Source: Ceratorhiza oryzae-sativae (Eukaryota > Basidiomycota > Agaricomycetes > Cantharellales > Ceratobasidiaceae). Taken from it: 64,000 nt of DNA. Both the position numbers and the translations under genes were made by a program. The stretch lies in contig JARWMV010000249.1 in assembly GCA_030998015.1 (NCBI GenBank), positions 372,001 through 436,000 of the forward strand, read 5' to 3'. Under the pieces are notes generated by a model. The model searched no databases, was not told where the DNA came from, and worked only from the letters and a program-made list of their open reading frames with translations. Of the stretch, positions 57,233-64,000 are shown piece by piece; position 1 is the stretch's first letter; each line of letters opens with the position of its first letter.

Positions 57233-57621
57233 CTTTCCACACAGATCTTCGGTAGAAGGAACCGAGGGCTCTGCATCGTTGTATTGCATTGATGGCTTGT
57301 TTCTTTTCACATGTTGCTGTTTGATCGTAGCAGTCTCGTTTTTTATGTATTTATTAGTACCGTTCTACTTATGCTTTTTGCTCTACCGATACTGAGTGAT
57401 CTAGGCGCTCGCTCACCCCGGATCAAAGTCTAAACGGCAAATGCTTGAGGTCGATCAAGACGCCCTTCAAAGGACAATGAAAATGGGAAGTACATGGATT
57501 GAACGCTACAAAAGGCCACATCAATACTAATTACAGAGGAATCCAGTTTACCCTGCCACGACAAGTTCAAAGCGCATCAGTGTTAGGTGACGGCCGCCAG
57601 AACCTAATCCCTACCTGCACG
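57233..57621. other. Convergent 3' region between the phosphatase and Frag1-like genes
   Basis: Two genes converge here. No ORF with motifs and no RNA gene seen. Confidence 0.4.
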
Positions 57622-58794
57622 TCATACGGGTATCTGCGAGGTTGTGTTCCTAACTTCCTGCATCCCCGGGTCGCTCCCGCCTAAGGAGCCGCTGATCGGA
57701 CGGTTTTCTTGATGCCGCAGACCAGCCACGCTCTCGCTTCGTTGGCCACCTCTCATCTCAACTCGTAATTGGTCTCCCACTCCAGAAACCTCATACTTTC
57801 CATCGGGGGATCCTGCAGCGGGCCGAAGGTCAAAATAGAAAGAAAGAACGTAGAACACGAATATGAATGCGATCGTCCATTCGAGAATGGCTAACAATAC
57901 GCTGTCAGTAAGGTGTTGTCAGAAAGTGGTGGTACCTGTATACCGGCAACGTTGTTGTGGCTCTTGTACATTGATATACCAAAGCCGATGCTCAAACCGA
58001 TTTCAATCGTTACAACGATCAACTTGACGATATATGACCAACTTAAACCTTTGGCCATCTAGCAAGCAGTTAGTGAAAGTTCAAAAATGAATGATGCAAG
58101 TTTCACCTTCATTATATTAAAAGAAAAGTCAGTCACGTCCATCAGTCCTGCAGCATGTCGTGCTTCCCTCTTCAGAACCAAGAATTCGATGGTGGTAGCA
58201 ATAGCGCTCAGGACGGTACCGAGCATAAATATAAGTCTGGAGTAATTTAGCCCTGTTCCGCTGTCTGAGGTCGGTGAGAAGTGAAGGGCTTACAAGAACA
58301 GTCTATGTAACGAGGTGTGCCTTAACGTGTCGAACCCGCTGAGGAGGCCTAAACCAGCAGCAGCAACCAGAGCACAAATGCAACTAATCACTCCCGAGAC
58401 AGCTCCACGGCGGCGGAGATTGGGCAACAATTTCCCCCGCATCCGGTAAATGCGTTCGGAGAGGACACTCAGGAAGAATCCGAGCCCAGTGATGACGCTG
58501 CCAGTCACGAATAATGGTTTCAAGTAGGATGCCCCGATGTCCGAGATGTATCTACAAAGTGAGTTGAAGTAAGGTGCTGAAGTGCTAGGATGAGAACTAA
58601 ACAAAAACGAACGGGATAGAGTCGTCCTGAGAGGGATATATCGGTTTGCCAGTCGCTGCCCAGGTGATAATCATGGCAAGCAAAGTTGCTTTGGAGCCAG
58701 TCAGTGCAGATTACAGATTGATGTAGCGGCAGGACTCACCGCACCACATAAATGCAGACGCGAGGGGGTACATCCATGCATGGAGTCCATACAT
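57622..58794 (-). CDS. Frag1/DRAM/Sfk1-family multipass membrane protein
   Basis: Six exons on the minus strand, roughly 58794-58740, 58688-58613, 58551-58294, 58236-58107, 58058-57945 and 57890-57622, giving about 300 residues. Family hallmarks: AWMYPLASAFMW (first membrane segment), GKPIYPSQDDSIPYISDIGA with the conserved SDIGA, and further segments ending AILEWTIAFIFVFYVLSFYF before a charged cytosolic tail. About six membrane helices, as in Sfk1, which affects plasma-membrane lipid organisation in yeast; DRAM relatives act in lysosome/autophagy. One exon edge may be off by a base. An upstream exon is possible but not required, because ATG 58794 suits the family start. Confidence 0.8.
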
Positions 58795-61700
58795 GATGGA
58801 GGAAAACACAAGGAAAGGGAGGTTGTCGTCCTTTCACAACCCCACTAGGCTTTATAGCACCTGATTCTGCGTCATCGGGAGCCCGGTCCTCACCAAAACA
58901 GATGACATCAAAGTGACTCCCATTTGATTTCATTCCATCTCGTGACGAAATGAGATGCCCAATTGCGCAGTCGCCTCCACCTCTACAGTATCGCCCCTCG
59001 GGCGTCCGAAAAAATTGCCAAGAAGCGCCATAATTGGCTGTTGAATGTTCGCAGGATGAGTCCAAGTCAAAAAACCAGCCAAGCTTGAGAGATTTTTTGA
59101 AGTAGACGCAGCTTTTAACGGACATTATTCAGACGCCATGCGAAAGGAATAACCGGCGCAACCTTAGCAACCAATTGTGGGTTTTGTCGAAACCATTGGC
59201 ACAGACATAGTCTAGGTTTATCCGCTCCGGAACCACACATGAGCATCGTAGTGAATATTCACTTCATTCGGGTACATCGATGGACGCGTAGGTGGTGTAC
59301 AATAATGACCAAGACGTGGGGGGGGGGGGGACAGGATAAAAACAGAGACGCGCCGATTGCGTGTAGCAGCAAGTGAATATTGCACATCTGTATGTGTGGC
59401 ATCGTGATACCAGCTCTCATCCTCACTTTGTAAATCGCCGACTCTGCGGCTCGTCTGCCGTGGGGGGTGAGTGGGGGACACTCAGACCAGTCGACACGGC
59501 CTGGTCAACCGACGAGCTTTATTCCACAAAACGAAGTACTTTTCTTCTAGTGGTCGTGCTCCTTCCTGGATTCAGCTAACAACTCCCAGACGGCGGTTCG
59601 TGTTCTGCCCTGTTGTGGAAACATCAGCACGAAAGCTCGAGTGAAGCATAGGCGCATGGATGGATAGTCAGAAGTGTTACCAATGTTAAAGGTCTCGACA
59701 TGGGGACTTAAGACAGGGATAACTATGATTGCTCATCCGGGAACGAAGCAAGCGGGAGTGGGGCGTATTCTCACCTTAGATTGAATGTAGTGGACCACTC
59801 TGGAATTATAGCGAATTGTCAGCGCTGCTTCACCAGCAGATATCAAAACAGTATTCAGATATAGATGACAATCAACTTCCGAAAGCCCGCCTCGATTTGT
59901 ACACCAAAAGCATAATGGGCTCCCTTATGTCCGCCCATCGAAAGCTTCATCACATACATTCGTTCAATGCTGAGACTTACCGGTGATGGCGGTACACAAA
60001 TTGCCTTATGCATACCTGAAATGTGAATAGTTAGCGGGCATTACTCCTAAACATCCCAGGCAAGTAAGGTGCATCAGACAAGGCTGAAAGTAGTTTGTCA
60101 ACAGAGGCAATCTGAATGTGGTAAAGTATGGTATAGATGTCGCATCACCTGCGAATTAAAAACTGAGTACCAATGGCTCACCTGGAGGCAGAGAGATTGA
60201 TCACGCTCAAGAAATTTTCGTTATAAAAAGCCTAACACAGGCACGTGATATGCAAGCAACCGCAAATCGCCCTGGACGTTCCAACACTTTTACGGTCATT
60301 GATAATTCGGTTATGTAGCCGTCCAACTTCGCAGAGGCAACAAAGAAATCGACAAAAATTCTTTATATTTTCATACAATCCAGGCACCATTGCATCACCG
60401 ATAGTCAAAGTGACGTTTTGAACCGTTCACTCACGGCCATTTTTGACTTGACGAGGACCTGTGCTCTCCTGATATTTATTGGATTTGGAACATTTGAATT
60501 CGGCCACCAAGAGCGCATGTTCAGTATCTTCAAATGAGGGTCACCAGGCGAAAGAGGAGGTGATTGTTACTCTGAGTAAGACCAGTTTTTTATCGTTGGT
60601 TACTGTGTAATGCGAAATTTGCCAACCCGGAATGTGTACTTTGTTTGGATGGCCAATATAATTAGAGAAGCCCACTTAAGGCGGCTCCTTTGGTGATCCA
60701 GGTATATTAACATTGTCCTCAACTGAGCCTAATTCTGTTTTCTGGGGGATTGGATGTATCTCTGTTCTCTAAATTTCATAGACCGGTCATCCGATAACAA
60801 TTCCTGAGAATTTTTCAGATTTAGTCGCGAGTCCGATGCTTGCTGTACGCGAAGTAGGTACCGATTCCAACGTACGTGGGATGCTTGGGGCAATCAAACA
60901 AATTTTAGGACGGGCTAACGAAATGGCCAGGCTGTGGCCATGGGATTGCCCAGCTTGGTTGTGTATATATGCTCACAGCTTAACTTTTTAGCGTGCAACT
61001 CTGATCCTAGACAAGAGGTAGGCCTTTACAAGAACACGATGGCGCTAATATACGGACACGACGTCCTGGGCCTCTGCACGAGGCCTAGAGATCATGCGTG
61101 TTGTCCGGCTCTCCTTGTTGGCAGAGTATGGACACAATTTAGTTCTCAGCCTATGTTTCACTCTGCCATAACCGTCGTATTTGCACATCACGCATACTTT
61201 TTTCGATTGTCAACCTGCCCCGTAGCCTGTGTAGGCTGCAGCTCGAATACTTGGCCGCGCAGACTTGAATTTCCAGCGTGACTAAAGGTTCTTCGTGTGG
61301 GCGCTGTATGCCTCCCCTATCTCTATCTCTCATCGGGTTGATTTGTACGCGCTTGAGAGCCCATCAGAGCATGAGAGGAGCAAGGGGAAGTCTTAAGTCC
61401 TTGTCGACTCTAGGCGGGTCTAGGAAGCTCTGGCGGCTGAGCGGCCCCGAAACGCCAATAAATGCGTGCTACATAGAGATCACACACCAAACCTACCATC
61501 TATCCCACCTTATAACCTAGCTGGCAACCTCATTTATCCATGGTATAAAACCAAATGCTATAAAATAACCCCGTAGAAATGCTCCAGAATGCTTACTCCA
61601 TTACGCCTTGAGTGCCGGCTGCTGCCCAATCTCGGCGGCAATATAGGCACCTAAGTCAAGCACGCTTCAGGACACCCATTACGACAGCTCAAAAAGACGT

Positions 61701-63245
61701 CAGTTGATGCGCCGCACATGGCTAAATCAAGGTAAATATCTAAAATTGTATTTGGACTAGATCCGCATAGCACAAATGCAGAATACTTGCGTAGGCCTAT
61801 GTTTGCTGAGTCGGACAATGTTTGAAACTCATGATCATACAAATCTTCCACTCGAGCCCCGCAGCAAGCCTTCCCAGAGCCACCCAGAGTCGCCAAGAAC
61901 TTCGGAATTCATCTCACTCCTCTTCTAATTTAATGGGGCCTCCAGCGCCCACGAATCGCCGTGGTGCGGTTGCGATCACACAAGCAGCTTTTCATCTCTC
62001 TCCGCGGTGCATACACACTTGCCTTTGGGCGGTATATAACACGCCCTTGCGGTCATGTTATCCCTGCACAACTGTAGACTCGTTTCAGATGTAAATTCTA
62101 CATTGCAATCTCAAAAGCCATATTCCTGCCATACGGTTGAATTTTATGCATTTGATTAGATTTCCAAGCAAGGGTCAATGTGCGTACACATATATTCCAC
62201 GCATGGCAGCGGTGCAATTTGGTCATCCCAAATTTCCGGAAATAACAGTTTCCAAGTGTAGCTGCTAATACAACTGCAGTAGGCGGACCAATCAGTGGAT
62301 CCTCCGCTGCGATTGAGAGCCGTATACCGCCTAACACGGCCACTGGCGGAATATCAACTTTTCAGCGAGCCACGAGCGGGCCATGCTTTCTTCCTGCGGT
62401 ACTCCTGCGGAACGCCATTCTTGCGCCAGGTCGCGTTGGGATCGCGCGCCGCCGCTTCAGGGGCGAGTCGCTTTCATGGCCGACTTTTGGCCATGTATGC
62501 CGCTCCCAGACCCTGGTTGGTCGCTGAGGCGGCAGTGAGGTCGTAGGCAATGCATTCCCGAGCTAGGCGCTCGTGTGGTTAGCATTGCTCACGTGGCCTT
62601 GTTTGTCCAACGAAGCGCTCTCCAGCGTAGCTTGACGTTCAGCTGGCTGCCGAGGGTGCTCATGTCTCCTACGATAATGGCATGGCGTTCAATATCCTTT
62701 AAAGGATCAGGTCCTATCATCAGGGAATTTCTGGAGCCGAGCTTGAATGCATCCTCTTGATCTCGCCCGGTGAACAGCTGAACCTGATTGGTCCAAACAG
62801 GCCTCGTTGTACAAGCGTTGCTGGTGTCTGATACGGATCTTGTCTGCCTCTACTAGCTAGTGCTGGAATATTCGTCAGACAGCGTGTCTCATACTTTTGC
62901 TGGCCAATCTAGTTAATCTGGACTAATGAGCATGTCGGGAATAGCTGGGATCACCGAGCAACTATTAAGCCATGGAGCCACCTCCACTCATCCAGATTCG
63001 CTTCCTCGTTACTCAACTGCCTCGAGTCGCCAGACTTCCCTTCAACGCCGAAGCTCTTCCAGCATCTCCCAGCCCTCCAATCATCAAGACTCTCATTCTC
63101 ATCGAGGCAGCCCCGCCCACCCTGAACCGCCTAGTGAACATTCCTTCATTGCCCAGCCCCTCCTCAATGCAAAGCGTTTCGACCTACCGGAGCAGATACC
63201 CCGGTGTGTCGATACGATACGTCTCTGCTCGGCAATTCTGACAGC
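58795..63245. other. 4.4-kb region with no gene I can support
   Basis: Open stretches (for example minus 59125-58795, plus 60934-61281 and 62295-62546) lack motifs, good starts or consistent introns. A G-run lies at about 59319-59330. CpG is normal, so it is not decayed transposon sequence like the left side. It may hold promoters, non-coding transcripts or a fast-evolving spliced gene. Confidence 0.4.
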
Positions 63246-64000
63246 ATGGGCAGTTTTTTCGGCCAGATTGTGACCCCGTCTGACCCCGACTACTCCATGG
63301 CCATTGCTCGTTGGGCTTACAACGCACAGCGATATGCTCGTCTCGTTGCGTATCCGCGCTTTGTCACCGACGTTTTTGCGGTTATATCGTATGCTTACGA
63401 AAATGGCATTCCGCTCACAGTGCGCGGTGGTGGGCACTCGTGCGCTGGTACCTCCTCCTGCGCCGGAGGTCTTGTTATCGACCTCTCTCGTCATTTTGCC
63501 GGGGTCCGAATCGACACCCTCAATCAGATCGCATTCGTTGGCGGGGGAGCTGTTTGGCGTGATGTAGACGAGGCTGCTATACAGTACGGTCTCGCTGCCG
63601 TTGGTGGAACTGTTAATCATACCGGTGTTGGGGGATTGACTCTCGGGGGAGGTTACGGCTGGCTCACTGGCCAACACGGTTTAGCGTGTGACAACGTCAT
63701 AGCTGCCACGATCGTGACTCCTGGAGCAGCTGACTCAAATGGAGCACTCCATCCAACATCGCGAACTGTATCGGCAGTATCTGAGCCAGACTTATTCTTT
63801 GCTATCCGGGGTGGAGGGGGTAACTTCGGGGTGGTTACTGAGTTTGCGATCAGACTTCACCCACAAAGGCGTATGGTTTGGTCAGGAACCATAACCTACC
63901 CTCCCGAAGCACTAGAGGATGTTTTTACAGTGCTCGAAGAGTGGTGGAAGGAAGCAAGTTCGGGGAAGCGGCCTAAGGAGTCTTCTTTGGTCTTCTTCTA
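63246..64000 (+). CDS. FAD-linked oxidase (6-hydroxynicotine-oxidase/BBE-like), 3' end outside window
   Basis: Open from ATG 63246 to the window edge (251 codons, no intron seen). It holds the FAD-binding half of a PCMH-type oxidase: an RYARLVAYPRFVTDV start, the flavin-linking His in VRGGGHSCAG, GVGGLTLGGGYGWLTGQHGL, and RGGGGNFGVVTEF. The second, cysteinyl flavin link of berberine-bridge enzymes is not evident (NHTGVGG in place of a GVC-type motif), so single His attachment is expected. No signal peptide. It oxidises an unknown small molecule using O2; such genes are common in fungal secondary metabolism and sugar oxidation. The C-terminal BBE segment lies beyond the window. Confidence 0.9.
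   Translation, partial: MGSFFGQIVTPSDPDYSMAIARWAYNAQRYARLVAYPRFVTDVFAVISYAYENGIPLTVRGGGHSCAGTSSCAGGLVIDLSRHFAGVRIDTLNQIAFVGGGAVWRDVDEAAIQYGLAAVGGTVNHTGVGGLTLGGGYGWLTGQHGLACDNVIAATIVTPGAADSNGALHPTSRTVSAVSEPDLFFAIRGGGGNFGVVTEFAIRLHPQRRMVWSGTITYPPEALEDVFTVLEEWWKEASSGKRPKESSLVFF

Noticed and set aside
58795..59125. Minus-strand ORF upstream of the Frag1-like gene as an extra N-terminal exon.
   Set aside because: The only possible intron joining it is about 30 bases, and the family start fits ATG 58794.
62926..63245. Plus-strand ORFs just before the FAD oxidase as an upstream exon.
   Set aside because: Ser/Pro-rich low-complexity reading in several frames at once; the oxidase already starts normally at 63246.

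Overview
This window reads as nuclear DNA of a filamentous basidiomycete. Introns are 45-60 bases with GT...(A/C)AG ends, the retroelements are Ty3/gypsy chromoviruses, and the right end carries compact intron-rich housekeeping genes. Protein style (Tf2-like polyproteins, a Def1 homologue, a rhodanese-DSP phosphatase) suggests an agaricomycete, perhaps Rhizoctonia/Ceratobasidiaceae; that last step is inference.

Layout. (1) 1-23.1 kb is one deeply nested transposon stack. An old minus-strand gypsy element ('gypsy-1', 5' LTR at 22725-23107, gag 22724-21292, 10418-10256 and 1985-1384, PR/RT down to 836) was hit by a second gypsy element (1986-10255, 117-bp LTRs, CCAG target duplication), which was itself hit by a 1.3-kb solo LTR (2913-4226, TCTGG). 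It was also hit by a solo LTR of its own family (10419-21291), into which a young chromovirus then inserted (10631-21126, GTGTC). (2) The chromovirus is the most interesting object. Between pol and its 3' LTR it carries about 3.3 kb of extra genes: a broken rolling-circle Rep (HUH endonuclease plus SF3 helicase) of the type found in CRESS-DNA viruses, a divergent intron-containing Cys-rich gene on the antisense strand, a sense ORF pair of unknown function, two 61-bp direct repeats with CACGTG, and a tRNA-like hairpin. (3) 23.1-49.3 kb is more transposon wreckage: gypsy fragments, five copies in the whole window of one 1.31-kb LTR family (A-E), three Tc1-like elements, a hAT-like insertion, a 1446-bp element with near-perfect 697-bp inverted arms, and unrecognised intron-bearing ORFs around 36.5-41.4 kb. 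CpG is visibly depleted here except in the youngest insertions. (4) 49.3-64 kb is ordinary gene space: a phosphopantetheinyl transferase (-), eIF5A (+), a Def1-like CUE/Q-rich protein (+), a rhodanese/dual-specificity phosphatase (+), a Frag1/DRAM/Sfk1 membrane protein (-), about 4.4 kb with no gene I can support, and a FAD-linked oxidase running off the right edge.

The host genes are not an operon. The phosphopantetheinyl transferase and eIF5A diverge from a shared ~360-bp promoter region. Most transposon genes are broken. Coordinates of target duplications, LTR ends and introns were read by eye; no alignments or database searches were run.
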